Assembly: GCA_031266805.1 (NCBI GenBank)
Contig: JAISAH010000066.1
Location: 1 to 33,201 of the forward strand
Length of the DNA stretch: 33,201 bases
Source of the DNA: Gracilibacteraceae bacterium
GTDB lineage: Bacteria; Bacillota; Desulfitobacteriia; Desulfitobacteriales; Syntrophobotulaceae
Direction of reading: 5' to 3'
Shown: positions 8,475-16,820 of the stretch, piece by piece
Position numbering within the stretch: position 1 is the stretch's first letter
Layout of the letters: each line of letters opens with the position of its first letter
Program-made: the position numbers and the translations under genes
The notes under the pieces: generated by a model
Told to the model about the DNA's origin: nothing
The model's input: only the letters and a program-made list of their open reading frames with translations
Database searches by the model: none

Positions 8475-8504
8475 TGTATGCAAAATATATGCAAATGTGT
8501 ATGC
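8475..8504 (+). repeat. Three phased TRTATGC repeats upstream of the sortase gene
   Basis: Plus strand: TGTATGC at 8475, TATATGC at 8486 and TGTATGC at 8498, starting 11 and 12 bases apart, so all face the same side of the helix. They lie 25-54 bases upstream of the sortase ATG, inside an AT-rich 79-bp gap (8451-8529) that contrasts with the GC-rich surroundings. The layout fits a regulator binding site overlapping the sortase promoter. I see no clear -35/-10 pair there. Confidence 0.45.
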
Positions 8505-8529
8505 CAGTAATATGAATTTGCGGCGGCGC

Positions 8530-9384
8530 TTAAATGCCAGAGATCACTCCTTTCAAGCGTTCTTCGGCAAGACGGCAGTAGCCGGGGTTGAGGTCAATGC
8601 CTATATACCGCCTGCCGAGTTTCAGCGCGGCCTCGCCGGTCGTGCCAGATCCAAAAAACGGATCTAAGACAACGCCGCCCGGAGGGCAGCCCGCGAGGAC
8701 GCAAGGAGTGATCAATTCCACCGGGTAGGCAGCAAAATGCGCGCCGCGATAACTTTTTGCGCTGCATGTCCACAGGTCTCGGAGGTTGCGCGTGTCAGCC
8801 AGTTTTACTTCCCTTCCGGCGCGGCTAGGACGGGGCTTGCTCAATGTCTGAGCCCTCTGACCGGGCACGGCGGCGGCGTATTTGTGATCATTCGACACGG
8901 CGCGTTTCATGCGCGCGTGGGTCCCCGCCGCTACGGGCTTTGCCACCGCCTGCCTGTCGTAATAATACTGCGGCGACTTGGATAGCAGGAAGATATGCTC
9001 ATAAGAGCGCGTCGGGCGGTCACGGCAGCTTTCGGGGAGCGCGTTGGGCTTGTGCCAGATGATCGCGCTCCGCAGATACCAGCCGTCGTCACGCAGGGCG
9101 AACGCCAGCCGCCACGGCACGCCAAGCAGCTGTTTTTCGGCGTAGGAATCGGCAATGACTATCCAGAGCGTGCCGTCGCGAGCGAGAACGCGCCCGACTT
9201 CGCGGAACACCTCTGTCAATCGGGTGATATACCTGTCCAGGGTCTGCTCCAGTCCTATCTGGCCCTTCACACCATAATCCCGGAGTCCATAGTAGGGCGG
9301 GGATGTGACGCAGCAGCTTACGCTCTCATCGGGGAGCGTCCGCAGGGTTTGAGTCGCGCCGCCGCAGATGATCTGATTGCCCAT
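8530..9384 (-). CDS. Beta-class DNA amino-methyltransferase (N4-cytosine or N6-adenine)
   Basis: A 284-aa enzyme transferring methyl from S-adenosylmethionine to an exocyclic amino group in DNA. The catalytic motif IV TSPPYYGL (residues about 28-35) precedes the AdoMet-binding motif DPFFGSGT (about 240), the circular order of beta-class enzymes. The S/TSPPY form is more common in N4-cytosine enzymes, so that specificity is favoured but not proven. WHKPNALPESCRDRPTRSYE and YYYDRQ between the two fit this group. ATG 9384 is preceded by AAGGGGGG and starts 14 bases after the upstream stop. No restriction endonuclease is adjacent, so it looks like an orphan enzyme protecting the element or marking its DNA. 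Confidence 0.88.
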   Translation of the reverse strand: MGNQIICGGATQTLRTLPDESVSCCVTSPPYYGLRDYGVKGQIGLEQTLDRYITRLTEVFREVGRVLARDGTLWIVIADSYAEKQLLGVPWRLAFALRDDGWYLRSAIIWHKPNALPESCRDRPTRSYEHIFLLSKSPQYYYDRQAVAKPVAAGTHARMKRAVSNDHKYAAAVPGQRAQTLSKPRPSRAGREVKLADTRNLRDLWTCSAKSYRGAHFAAYPVELITPCVLAGCPPGGVVLDPFFGSGTTGEAALKLGRRYIGIDLNPGYCRLAEERLKGVISGI

Positions 9385-9398
9385 GCGCCCCGCCCCCC

Positions 9399-10691
9399 TT
9401 AAAAATCGACCTCGAACTGATACTCGCCGCCGCCGCTAGCGACAATATGCTGCAAGCTCCTGTCGCCGTAATTCACTGTGATGGTTTTGCCGGACAGGGC
9501 TTTTGCCGTCAATGCGCCCAATATGAGAATGAAACTACCGGTGACGGCCTTGTCCGCGAACGGGGTCAGGTTGACGACGGGGCTTTTTGCCGTTATCCGC
9601 GTTTTGCCTACGGGGATGTATTTCCCCTCCTTGAGACTCAGAACTTTCACGTTTCTGCGGAGAAAGAAGAAAAACACTACGCCGCCGAGCAAACCCGCGC
9701 CCGCCGCCGTTCCTGCTGCCGGGACCGGATTCATCGGTCCACGTTCCGGCGCTATCGGCGTTCCGGCAAAATACGCGGTATAGACTGTTTTCCCGGCTAT
9801 GAGCTTTGCGATTGTGCCTTTATACTCCGCTGTGGTGACGTAACCGGTGACGACGGTTCTGCTCGCGGCGGCGGTGTACGACGCAACAGCGGTATAACTT
9901 CCGGGCAGAGCCTCGTAGTCAATGGTCTCCGTATTTTGCGTCCGCCAGTCCACGCTTGCCAGCGTCAGCGTCCTGCCGCCTTCGGCAATGGTTTTGGGAA
10001 TAAGGGCTGTGTCGGGCGCTGATAAATGCGGGTATTCCCGTGTGGCGCTCATGGTGTAGCCTGATGTTTTCGTGCCCGCCTGCTCAACCTTGACGGTGGC
10101 GATGTCCAGCGTCAGCGTCCCGGCGTAACCATCCTCTGAGCTAAAATCCAGCGTGGGCGCCAGCAACTTAATGATCGCCGCCATCTCCTTTGTCTCGGTA
10201 CTGACCGTGACGTTCTCGGTATGCTCCCGCGTGTCGGCGGCGGCAGTTTCTTTTTTGAGAATGTCGGTAAGCTCATACCGCCAACCATCAAGCTCAAAGT
10301 TGCTGCGGGGTATGGCGTCCGGCGATTCCTCCGCGCTGAGTTCATAGGTCTTGATGATCCGCCGAGCGCCGCTCTCTAGGGCGCCTTGCACATCGGACGG
10401 ATAAAGCGGAGGGTCTGCCGCCTCGGATCCTGATGTCTCTGCGGGTTCAGCCGACAGCTCCAGTGTGAATGACAGCGGATAGTTAGGCGTTATATCTGCC
10501 GTTTCTGTTGTTTCCGGCGCGGCGGTTGCCGCCGCGCCAGGCATAGACGGCGGCGCGCCGCTATGCAGCGTTTCCGCCGCGCTTGGCGCTCGCGGCGGCA
10601 CGGCATCCGCCGCGAGCGCCGTCACGCCTCCGCCCAACATGATAGCCGCCATCAATAAGAGCGTCAGCACTCCTGTGATTATGCGTGTCAT
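9399..10691 (-). CDS. Type I membrane protein of the ICE, function unknown
   Basis: A 430-aa protein with a signal peptide (residues 1-28, ending ALAA-DA), an Ala/Pro/Thr-rich low-complexity stretch (about 30-75), an extracellular part of about 230 residues rich in Thr and beta-type sequence, a single membrane helix near 327-350 (GLLGGVVFFFFL followed by RRN) and a C-terminal tail of about 80 residues. The tail (KVLSLKEGKYIPVGK...ITVNYGDRSLQH) resembles the end of membrane proteins I associate with this ICE group, but I know of no function. Its ATG overlaps the upstream stop as ATGA (10691-10688), so translation is coupled. A sensor, mating-surface or channel-associated role is possible. I cannot choose between them. 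Confidence 0.7.
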   Translation of the reverse strand: MTRIITGVLTLLLMAAIMLGGGVTALAADAVPPRAPSAAETLHSGAPPSMPGAAATAAPETTETADITPNYPLSFTLELSAEPAETSGSEAADPPLYPSDVQGALESGARRIIKTYELSAEESPDAIPRSNFELDGWRYELTDILKKETAAADTREHTENVTVSTETKEMAAIIKLLAPTLDFSSEDGYAGTLTLDIATVKVEQAGTKTSGYTMSATREYPHLSAPDTALIPKTIAEGGRTLTLASVDWRTQNTETIDYEALPGSYTAVASYTAAASRTVVTGYVTTAEYKGTIAKLIAGKTVYTAYFAGTPIAPERGPMNPVPAAGTAAGAGLLGGVVFFFFLRRNVKVLSLKEGKYIPVGKTRITAKSPVVNLTPFADKAVTGSFILILGALTAKALSGKTITVNYGDRSLQHIVASGGGEYQFEVDF

Positions 10692-11389
10692 GGTTCAATT
10701 TCCTCGCTTTCCTCATTATTGTTTGCTTGCTGGTATTCCTCGAACCTGTCCCGCGCCCATTCGGGAAGGCGGTTTTCTATGGCGACGCCGCAGAAGTCGG
10801 AACGGTTCCACCGCGCTTTCTCGCCATCAAACAGATTTGTGGCATAGACGGCGCGACCGCTCGCGCTTGGACTGCAACCGAAACCACTGTCGGCGATCCA
10901 GAGCTGGTTTTCCGGCTCCTGCGCCCAAGGCGCCAGGTTAGAGTGTTTCAGCACAAGAAGCTGGTTTGTGAAGTCTTTTTCGCCGCTGTGCTTGTAACAG
11001 ACTGATTCCTCCAGCATAGGCCGCATACCGTCAATGGCGGCCTGTATTTTCTCCTGTTTTACCCCCATGGAATAAATGGGCTTGCTCAAGCGCGCGGCGG
11101 TGCGGATCTCACCGCGCATACCCTCGGAAACATGACTGCCCGCCACCCATAGCTCGTCGCATTTGGACAGCAGAGCCGCACCCATGCGGAGCGCCTGTCG
11201 CCGTTCCTCCGGCTTGTCGTCGTCAAGGTAAGGAAACAGGCCGATTGGCGTGACGGGTATGATCTTATGGCCGCTCAACCGCCCCAGACGGTAGACTTCC
11301 CCACAATAGCTGAGCGCCGCCTGCCGGTTTTCCTCCATTTCTGCCGGCGTATCGGCATGGTAAGGCGACGCGATATATACAATTTTCAA
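10688..11389 (-). CDS. DUF4406/nucleoside 2-deoxyribosyltransferase-like protein with ICE C-terminal module
   Basis: A 233-aa protein starting with TTG at 11389, chosen because GAGGGG lies 8 bases ahead. The N-terminal half (IASPYHADTPAEMEEN, CDELWVAG, MRGEI) matches the Rossmann-like DUF4406 family related to nucleoside 2-deoxyribosyltransferases. In that family a Glu in the [ST]xGMxxE element is catalytic in true transferases, and here SEGMRGEI is present. The C-terminal part (about 165-225: GFGCSPSASGRAVYATNLF, then a W-N-R-S-D-F element and LPEWAR) is a module I recognise from large accessory proteins of clostridial ICEs. Substrate and role are unknown; nucleotide salvage or binding of a modified nucleotide is possible. 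Confidence 0.65.
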   Translation of the reverse strand: MKIVYIASPYHADTPAEMEENRQAALSYCGEVYRLGRLSGHKIIPVTPIGLFPYLDDDKPEERRQALRMGAALLSKCDELWVAGSHVSEGMRGEIRTAARLSKPIYSMGVKQEKIQAAIDGMRPMLEESVCYKHSGEKDFTNQLLVLKHSNLAPWAQEPENQLWIADSGFGCSPSASGRAVYATNLFDGEKARWNRSDFCGVAIENRLPEWARDRFEEYQQANNNEESEEIEP

Positions 11390-11401
11390 ATTCTCATCCC
11401 C

Positions 11402-11644
11402 TCAGTTCCCGAAAAATGTCCTGCAGGCAAGCTCAAGCAACATGTCCCGCAGGGGCTTGTTGAGAAGCGTCGTCAGACCAACGCTGGATAAGGCGGTAGC
11501 CGCGAGATACAAAACGGCGGCCAAGAACTTATGAAAAAAGCCTATGGCCGCCGCGCCCGCGCCGCCGTATATCACTGCGGGCCTGTCCCGCTGCCGCTCC
11601 TCGCCCCGCTTTTCTTTCTGGTAATCTTCATAAAATCCGCGCAC
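11402..11644 (-). CDS. Small membrane protein (80 aa)
   Basis: The start is GTG 11644, seven bases after the stop of the upstream P-loop gene, whose end supplies GAGGTGA as a Shine-Dalgarno sequence, so translation is coupled. The protein has a charged N-terminus rich in Lys, Arg and Glu (residues 1-22), one strong hydrophobic segment (about 26-56, perhaps a helical hairpin) and a short cytosol-like tail. It belongs to no family I recognise. Its position at the end of the mating-channel genes suggests a minor channel or membrane subunit. Confidence 0.55.
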   Translation of the reverse strand: MRGFYEDYQKEKRGEERQRDRPAVIYGGAGAAAIGFFHKFLAAVLYLAATALSSVGLTTLLNKPLRDMLLELACRTFFGN

Positions 11645-11651
11645 GGCGGCA

Positions 11652-12797
11652 TCACCTCAATCCGAAAAATCTTTTTTTGCCCGCCCGTTTGGTTTCCGCA
11701 GGCGGTTTTACCTGCTCGATCGTCAGGTAATCCCTGAAAATCTCTTTGTACATGCCGAGATTTGCGCCTGTTGCGAATGGATAAGGCGCGTAGTCCGCGA
11801 AATGGGTCTTGCAGCCGCCCATCAGAGAGCGGATGCCGGCCTGCTCGCCGGGCGGGGCGTGATTCATAATGAACTGCACGTTCCGGCAGTCCGCCACCGC
11901 CTCGAATACAGAGCTGTAGGCCGGCATTTCCCACGCTTTCGCGCCGCCGACCACGAGTTTTATATCTTTTGCCAGAAACGACGCGGATTCAAGCTCGGAA
12001 AAACGCCCAAAATCGAAGATCAAGAAGTCGTAGCCCGCCGACACCACCTCCGGCAGCTTGAAATCAAAATACATGTCCACGCCCTCAAACTGGAGCAAGT
12101 GGCGGCGCTCATTGGCGTTGACGGCGTAGGCGCGGGCGAGATAGACGATGTTGCGCCGCTCGCCGGCCTCCAAATAGCACGCCTTAAACCCTGTGCCGCA
12201 GAGGAATTTTGTCGCCAGCAAGGCGTGATGGGTCGCGCCGATATGCGGCTCGGCGCCGCAGACGGCAACCGTCACAAACTGCTTATGCTTCTTGAAATCC
12301 CGGTTGGCCGTGAGCTTCTCATTGGCGCATGGCGGTCCCGGCATAGGCGGCGCATGTTCCGGGGAAGACTCCCCTCTGCCCGGAGGCGGCAGGGGGGAAT
12401 CAGGCATAAGAACCGCTCTGGCTTCCTCTTGCGTCATGCCCGTCGTCAGGCATTTTTTCAGCGCGTCATCGCCGGGATCGCGCGCAATATCGTAAACGCC
12501 CATCTCAATCAAACGGGCGAACAGCAGGCTGCCGGGCGTTTCCCGGTCGGCGACGACGATCACGCGGGTATCGGTGTACATGGCGCGGAACGCCGCGATG
12601 GCTTCAATGAACTCGCCAGTCGTGTCCTTTAGCGCGGAGAGATCAACGACAAAGCGGCCGGCGTGAGAGAAATCCGCCGCGCTGCCGATCACCAGCTTTT
12701 TCAGGTGGGATTGCCGTATTTTCGTCACGATCATAAAGAGCTTGCCGCATATCTCGTCCAGGAGATCGGGGCGAAGCTCGGAAACATAGATTATCAA
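11652..12797 (-). CDS. CpaE/ParA-like protein with degenerate Walker A
   Basis: A 381-aa protein. The TTG start at 12797 is preferred because GGAGGTGATC, a full match to the 16S anti-Shine-Dalgarno sequence, lies directly upstream (five bases between the match and the TTG). Residues about 1-125 look like a degenerate receiver-type domain (FVVDLSALKD, then VIVVAD and GVYDIARDP), as in CpaE-like proteins. A Pro-rich linker (about 130-155) leads to a P-loop-like domain. The nucleotide loop reads CGAEPHIGATH, without the lysine of G-x-G-K-[ST], and a Walker B-like FLIFDFG is present. ATP hydrolysis is therefore doubtful. Placement beside the VirB4 and C39 genes suggests a positioning or regulatory role in the mating apparatus (inference). 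Confidence 0.6.
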   Translation of the reverse strand: MIIYVSELRPDLLDEICGKLFMIVTKIRQSHLKKLVIGSAADFSHAGRFVVDLSALKDTTGEFIEAIAAFRAMYTDTRVIVVADRETPGSLLFARLIEMGVYDIARDPGDDALKKCLTTGMTQEEARAVLMPDSPLPPPGRGESSPEHAPPMPGPPCANEKLTANRDFKKHKQFVTVAVCGAEPHIGATHHALLATKFLCGTGFKACYLEAGERRNIVYLARAYAVNANERRHLLQFEGVDMYFDFKLPEVVSAGYDFLIFDFGRFSELESASFLAKDIKLVVGGAKAWEMPAYSSVFEAVADCRNVQFIMNHAPPGEQAGIRSLMGGCKTHFADYAPYPFATGANLGMYKEIFRDYLTIEQVKPPAETKRAGKKRFFGLR

Positions 12798-12831
12798 GCG
12801 TTGATCACCTCCGTCCGCTATGTCCTTGCCG

Positions 12832-13032
12832 TCAATCTCGCCCGCGAGGTCCATAAGCTGCGCAATCGGGCATAAAAATACCGCCGCTCATTGCTTGGGG
12901 AACACGTCCCCGCGGCGCTATTTCAGGCGGGTCGTACAGTTTGCCGCCCGTCAGCAGCCAGATCACGGCAGCGGCGACAATGAGGATGTAGAGGCATAAC
13001 TCCACGATCCTCGCGGGGGAACGAGTTTTCAT
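12832..13032 (-). CDS. Small single-span membrane protein (66 aa)
   Basis: ATG 13032 is preceded by AAGGAGTG with good spacing. The protein has a basic N-terminus (MKTRSPAR), one hydrophobic helix (residues about 10-28, VELCLYILIVAAAVIWLL) and a Pro/Arg-rich tail of about 35 residues without recognised motifs. It lies between the C39-peptidase and P-loop genes in the same run. No family assigned. Confidence 0.6.
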   Translation of the reverse strand: MKTRSPARIVELCLYILIVAAAVIWLLTGGKLYDPPEIAPRGRVPQAMSGGIFMPDCAAYGPRGRD

Positions 13033-13083
13033 AGCTTTTTCACTCCTTGCCTGATACAACATGATATGATAGCCCCATCCAAA

Positions 13084-13929
13084 TCAAGGGGAGGGGCCGA
13101 GGATCCAAAACGGGCCGCCAGCGCCGGCGTCCTTGCGCGCCTCGCTGAGAATGATGGACAAATCCCACTCCTGTTCGCTCCGGGACCGGCTGGCGGGGTC
13201 GGCCACAAGGATTTTGCCGGCGCTGGTCACGCCGCGCAGCACGATGAAGTGGCCGCCTTTGGTAAAATGCCCTTGGGACATGATGGCGACGACCAACTTG
13301 CCGGAAGCGAGGGCGTCTGCGAGCTTTTGCCCATCTTCTGCCCCGGCGCCCTCCACGGCCAGGCCGAAATGCGCCGCGCCTTCCGGGATCAGGCTGTGGT
13401 AGCTGCCGTTGCCCTCGCATTTGTAGCCGTTATGATAAGCCCAGTTCGCCATCGCCGCCGGATCGACCGTTTGAGTGGACAAAGTGGACACCGCGATAGC
13501 CAGCGAGGCCGGGCCGCAGCCGGAGCTTCCGATTGTACCCTGCTTGCCGTAGGGCTCGTTTGTCCACCGGGAATCAAACTGGCTGTAATACACGACGGAA
13601 GTATTGCCGTCCGCGAAAAGGGCGCCTTCATAGTTCGCGCCGCTTTCGGCGATCCAGTCCTCGTCCGAGGGGTCTATATACTGGTCATAGCCGTGTTCAA
13701 TGCGGACGCCGCGCACAGTGTCGTAATCATTGCCGAAAAAGAAGTCCCCCAGCAGTTGCAGCGGCATGGTGAGAATATAAAAGAACAGACTGACGATGAA
13801 GATGAACGCCGCTAGCGGCGCTACGGCCATTGCAAGGACTTTGCCGCGTTTGTTTTCATCCGTCAGAACGGAAACGGCGGCTTTCGCCGCCAGTTTGACG
13901 GTCGCGGGGCCTATAGTGACCACCTCCAT
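13084..13929 (-). CDS. C39-like cysteine peptidase of the mating apparatus (VirB1-like role)
   Basis: A 281-aa membrane-anchored hydrolase. After a hydrophobic segment (about 33-60) comes a peptidase C39-like domain: YYSQFDSRW, then SSGCGPASLAIA with the catalytic Cys near 136, GGHFIVLRG with the catalytic His near 226, and VADPAS supplying the Asp. In Gram-positive ICEs a wall-cleaving enzyme opens peptidoglycan for the channel, and this gene lies just downstream of VirB4, where such enzymes are usual. The start is uncertain. ATG 13929 has no good ribosome site. GTG 13989 is possible. A GGAGGTGG element instead sits 5 bases ahead of an ATA codon at 13914, as if a standard start codon had mutated there. 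Confidence 0.78.
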   Translation of the reverse strand: MEVVTIGPATVKLAAKAAVSVLTDENKRGKVLAMAVAPLAAFIFIVSLFFYILTMPLQLLGDFFFGNDYDTVRGVRIEHGYDQYIDPSDEDWIAESGANYEGALFADGNTSVVYYSQFDSRWTNEPYGKQGTIGSSGCGPASLAIAVSTLSTQTVDPAAMANWAYHNGYKCEGNGSYHSLIPEGAAHFGLAVEGAGAEDGQKLADALASGKLVVAIMSQGHFTKGGHFIVLRGVTSAGKILVADPASRSRSEQEWDLSIILSEARKDAGAGGPFWILGPSP

Positions 13930-14028
13930 AAACTTTTTGAAACTTTTAAGCGGCGGGCAACGGTCAATACCCGCAAAACCATGTAACACGCGATCTTCCG
14001 CCGACGCAGAATCGGAGGGAGGGCTACT

Positions 14029-15849
14029 TTACCGCCCGCCGCCCTTGCCCATGTAGCGCAGTTTGTAGTCCGCTATGTCAAAGCGTATCAGCATCCGCTT
14101 TGACCCGGCGAAAAGCAGGGCGTAGCCGCGCTTCTTGTTGAACAGATGATCCTGCTCCACCTCGGTGAGATTGTACAATTCGGCGGTCTCGGTAAGGTTC
14201 TTTCCATCACAGCCCATCAGGATCTTGTACGCCGGTATGTCCATGAGCGCCTGCCCATACATCTTTACAGCCGGATCAAGAAAATCCACGACCGAATGGG
14301 AGATGATCACCAGTCCCGCCTCGTATTTGCGGGCGCGCTTCGCCACGTTGCGGAGAAAAATAAGGCTCTGCGGCACGTTCGGGTCAACCAGCAAATAGGC
14401 CTCGTCGCAAACCAGCAGGACTTTTTCCCCCCGATCCTTGCTCATCTGCTCCCACGCCCAGGTCAGAATGTTGTAATACTGCGTCTTTTTGATGGTGTCG
14501 GACATGCTTTGCAAATCAAAGGTGTCAAGGCAGATGAACCGGCTCTTGGGGCTGACCGTCGTGGCTCCGTTCCATAGAAATGAATCGCTGCCCTCAGCAA
14601 GCTCGCGCGCGACGATCGTCAGATATTCCAGATTTTTCTTATCCCCAGACATTTCAAGCCGCTGCTTCAAGAGAGCGTACAAATCGGCGAATGTAGGGAA
14701 GGCATCAGGCTTCATGCCCGTGACATCCGTGTCCCATGTGATCCCAAAGCCCTTATACAGTTCTTCCAGCGCCTGTTTCAGCAGGGCTTTTTGTATTTCC
14801 GTCAAATCCGGCATATACAGCTTCATAAAGACTTCAAAGGTTTTGAAGTGTAAAGCCAGCGCGCCCATGCCGGAACCCTCGTTGGAATACAGCTTTTCGC
14901 TCTCGTCCTCGTCGTCTGCCGGCGCGGGGCGCGGCTCCAAAGGGTTAATGCGTCCGCCCGCGCCGCCGCCGCAGTTGATCCAGTCGCCGCCCAGACGCTG
15001 GCACATGTCTTTCATTTCCCGTTCCGGGTCAACGCAGATAATTTTCGTGCCGCTCATGTACTCGGAGAGGATAAAACTCTTGGCGGCGGTGGACTTCCCC
15101 ACGCCGGCCACGCCAAGGATCACAAAGTTGGTATTGGTGCGGTCTCCGCCGCGCAGCCACGGGTCGATCACCACAAGTCCGCCTTGCGCGTCCTTGGCGA
15201 AGTAGCAGCCGTCCCGGTCGGAAAAGCCGGAACTGGCGAACGGCATACCGCCCATAAACGTGCTGAGCGGCACATTGCGCCGGGTGATGCCGCGGATCAC
15301 CTCCGGCATGACGTGATAAGGCGCGACGGCCTGATAGGCCTCTTTTTGCAGATTGGCCAAGACCCGGATCCGGCAGCGCAGAGTGGCCACGGCGCTCTCG
15401 ATCCCTCGGCAGATTTTCTCCAGCGCCGCCTCGTCCTTTGCCACCGGCATGATGAGGTTGCTCATATAGCCCACAGTTTCGCCGTTCTGGTCGATCTGGC
15501 GCATGAGGCGTTCCGCGTCGTCCGCCGATTTTTCCGCCCGCTGCCGCGCAAGCGCGTCCCGCGTGCTTTCGGCAATCCCCCGGTACTGCGTCACGCTCCG
15601 GGAGAGGTGTTCAATCAAAGCCCCGCTCACGCAAGGTTCAAATATCTGGCAGCTGACGGCGCGGGGGATGTTGGATATTTTGGACAGCCAGCCGGGGTCA
15701 ATGCTCTGCGGATATTTGGTGATGGCATAGACCTTTGCCACATTCTCGCCTATGACGATTTTTGCCCGTTGAAATTCCAGCCCGCCCATCGGCGTGATGG
15801 CATTCAGAAGCGCGTTGTTTATGGGCACGGCTTCTTTAACCGTTTTCAT
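14029..15849 (-). CDS. virB4: VirB4-type conjugation ATPase
   Basis: A 606-aa ATPase that powers the type IV secretion channel at the inner face of the membrane. ATG 15849 follows AAAGGAG and lies inside the end of the upstream gene (14-bp overlap), so the two are coupled. Residues 1-200 form the N-terminal VirB4 domain. Walker A is GVAGVGKST (about 246-254), followed by the ICVDPEREMKDMCQRLGGDW and INPLEPRP segments typical of the family. Walker B is LLVCDEAYLL (about 476-485), followed by the RKYEAGLVIISHSV segment. It is shorter than the roughly 800 residues of many VirB4 proteins; the missing N-terminal part appears to be supplied by the 216-aa product of the preceding gene. Confidence 0.95.
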   Translation of the reverse strand: MKTVKEAVPINNALLNAITPMGGLEFQRAKIVIGENVAKVYAITKYPQSIDPGWLSKISNIPRAVSCQIFEPCVSGALIEHLSRSVTQYRGIAESTRDALARQRAEKSADDAERLMRQIDQNGETVGYMSNLIMPVAKDEAALEKICRGIESAVATLRCRIRVLANLQKEAYQAVAPYHVMPEVIRGITRRNVPLSTFMGGMPFASSGFSDRDGCYFAKDAQGGLVVIDPWLRGGDRTNTNFVILGVAGVGKSTAAKSFILSEYMSGTKIICVDPEREMKDMCQRLGGDWINCGGGAGGRINPLEPRPAPADDEDESEKLYSNEGSGMGALALHFKTFEVFMKLYMPDLTEIQKALLKQALEELYKGFGITWDTDVTGMKPDAFPTFADLYALLKQRLEMSGDKKNLEYLTIVARELAEGSDSFLWNGATTVSPKSRFICLDTFDLQSMSDTIKKTQYYNILTWAWEQMSKDRGEKVLLVCDEAYLLVDPNVPQSLIFLRNVAKRARKYEAGLVIISHSVVDFLDPAVKMYGQALMDIPAYKILMGCDGKNLTETAELYNLTEVEQDHLFNKKRGYALLFAGSKRMLIRFDIADYKLRYMGKGGGR

Positions 15850-16486
15850 GGCCTGCTCCTTTCGCCGCCAGCATAGGGATTGCCGGGGCCACGTCCTCAT
15901 CTTCCAAGTGAGCGTAATTCGGGTTGGCAAACAGGTTCAGCAAGCGGATCACCGTGCCTTGACCGCACAATTCCGCTGTGATCTCACAACCGGAGAAACG
16001 GGTTTCAAGTTCCCGCGCCCGGCGCAGCAGTTCTTTCTCCCCGTCGCCGGAAGCGTGTTCCCACAGGATAATGTAAAACTGCCGCTCTGTGACCTCGCCG
16101 GTCAGCGCGAACGCGCTCATTTCCCGGATTTCATGGTGCAAGAGATCTTTTTGCGCGGCGCCTGTGGCCTCGGTCAACAGCCTGGCCAGACGCGCCGACA
16201 TGCCGGAGATGTCAACCGGCCGGGAGATGGAAAAGAACTTGAAGCCTTTCTTTTCCGCCGAGAACTCGGCGGCAAAACTCTTGATTTTCTTCTCTTTTTC
16301 GCGGGGAGACAAGAGATCAAGACTGATGGGCTGGATCCGCAGGAACGCGAACAGCAGAGAGTCCTTGCCATAGAGGACGGGACCGCGAACATCCTTGACG
16401 TTCACAAACTCCCCCGCGGTCTGCGCCCGCCGCTCGGCGCCGGCATCTCCCTGCTTTTTATTGCTGAATAAACCCAGCAAGCTCAA
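15836..16486 (-). CDS. VirB4 accessory protein (PrgI-VirB4 intergenic conjugation protein)
   Basis: A 216-aa soluble protein. TTG 16486 is favoured: it overlaps the stop of the PrgI gene as TTGA, and a GGGGGG run lies 7 bases ahead. ATG 16501 in the same frame is the alternative. Conserved-looking elements include a F-V-N-V-K-D-V-R start, LRIQPISLDLLS and FKFFSISRPVDIS (about residues 30-100). I associate these with the protein that precedes VirB4 in Tn1549-like elements. It has no Walker motif and no membrane segment. It probably acts as, or with, the N-terminal domain of VirB4. Its last 14 bases overlap the VirB4 start. Confidence 0.72.
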   Translation of the reverse strand: MSLLGLFSNKKQGDAGAERRAQTAGEFVNVKDVRGPVLYGKDSLLFAFLRIQPISLDLLSPREKEKKIKSFAAEFSAEKKGFKFFSISRPVDISGMSARLARLLTEATGAAQKDLLHHEIREMSAFALTGEVTERQFYIILWEHASGDGEKELLRRARELETRFSGCEITAELCGQGTVIRLLNLFANPNYAHLEDEDVAPAIPMLAAKGAGHENG

Positions 16487-16806
16487 TTTTCGTCCCCCCA
16501 TTCGCCTGTGTAGCGGTACGGATATTTGCGCTGTTCCCGCATAAAGCGCAGGACGCATTTGCTCTGATCGACGACGCTCATGTTGTTTTCACCCTTCGCC
16601 AAGGCCATCACCGACGCCGCCACAGTGACAAGCACCATCAAAACCGGCAGGATCGCCTCGCCAAAGGCGGCATGGATCACAAACGCGAAAAAGCCGCTCA
16701 CGAGAGCGGCGGCGACGGTTGGCAATAGTTCAGCCATGCCGTAACCCTCGAACAGCTCAAACCGGGTCTTGATGTTCACGGGAATATACAGACTTGTTTG
16801 TTCCAT
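16483..16806 (-). CDS. PrgI-family conjugation membrane protein
   Basis: A 107-aa protein with the classic PrgI layout: a short soluble start (YIPVNIKTRFELFEGYG), two membrane helices (about 29-46 and 50-69) and a basic C-terminal tail (LRFMREQRKYPYRY). ATG 16806 follows GAGGTGATC. PrgI proteins are VirB3-like partners of VirB4 in Gram-positive channels. The gene order PrgI, accessory protein, VirB4 supports this. Confidence 0.85.
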   Translation of the reverse strand: MEQTSLYIPVNIKTRFELFEGYGMAELLPTVAAALVSGFFAFVIHAAFGEAILPVLMVLVTVAASVMALAKGENNMSVVDQSKCVLRFMREQRKYPYRYTGEWGDEN

Positions 16807-16820
16807 ATAGAATGATCACC

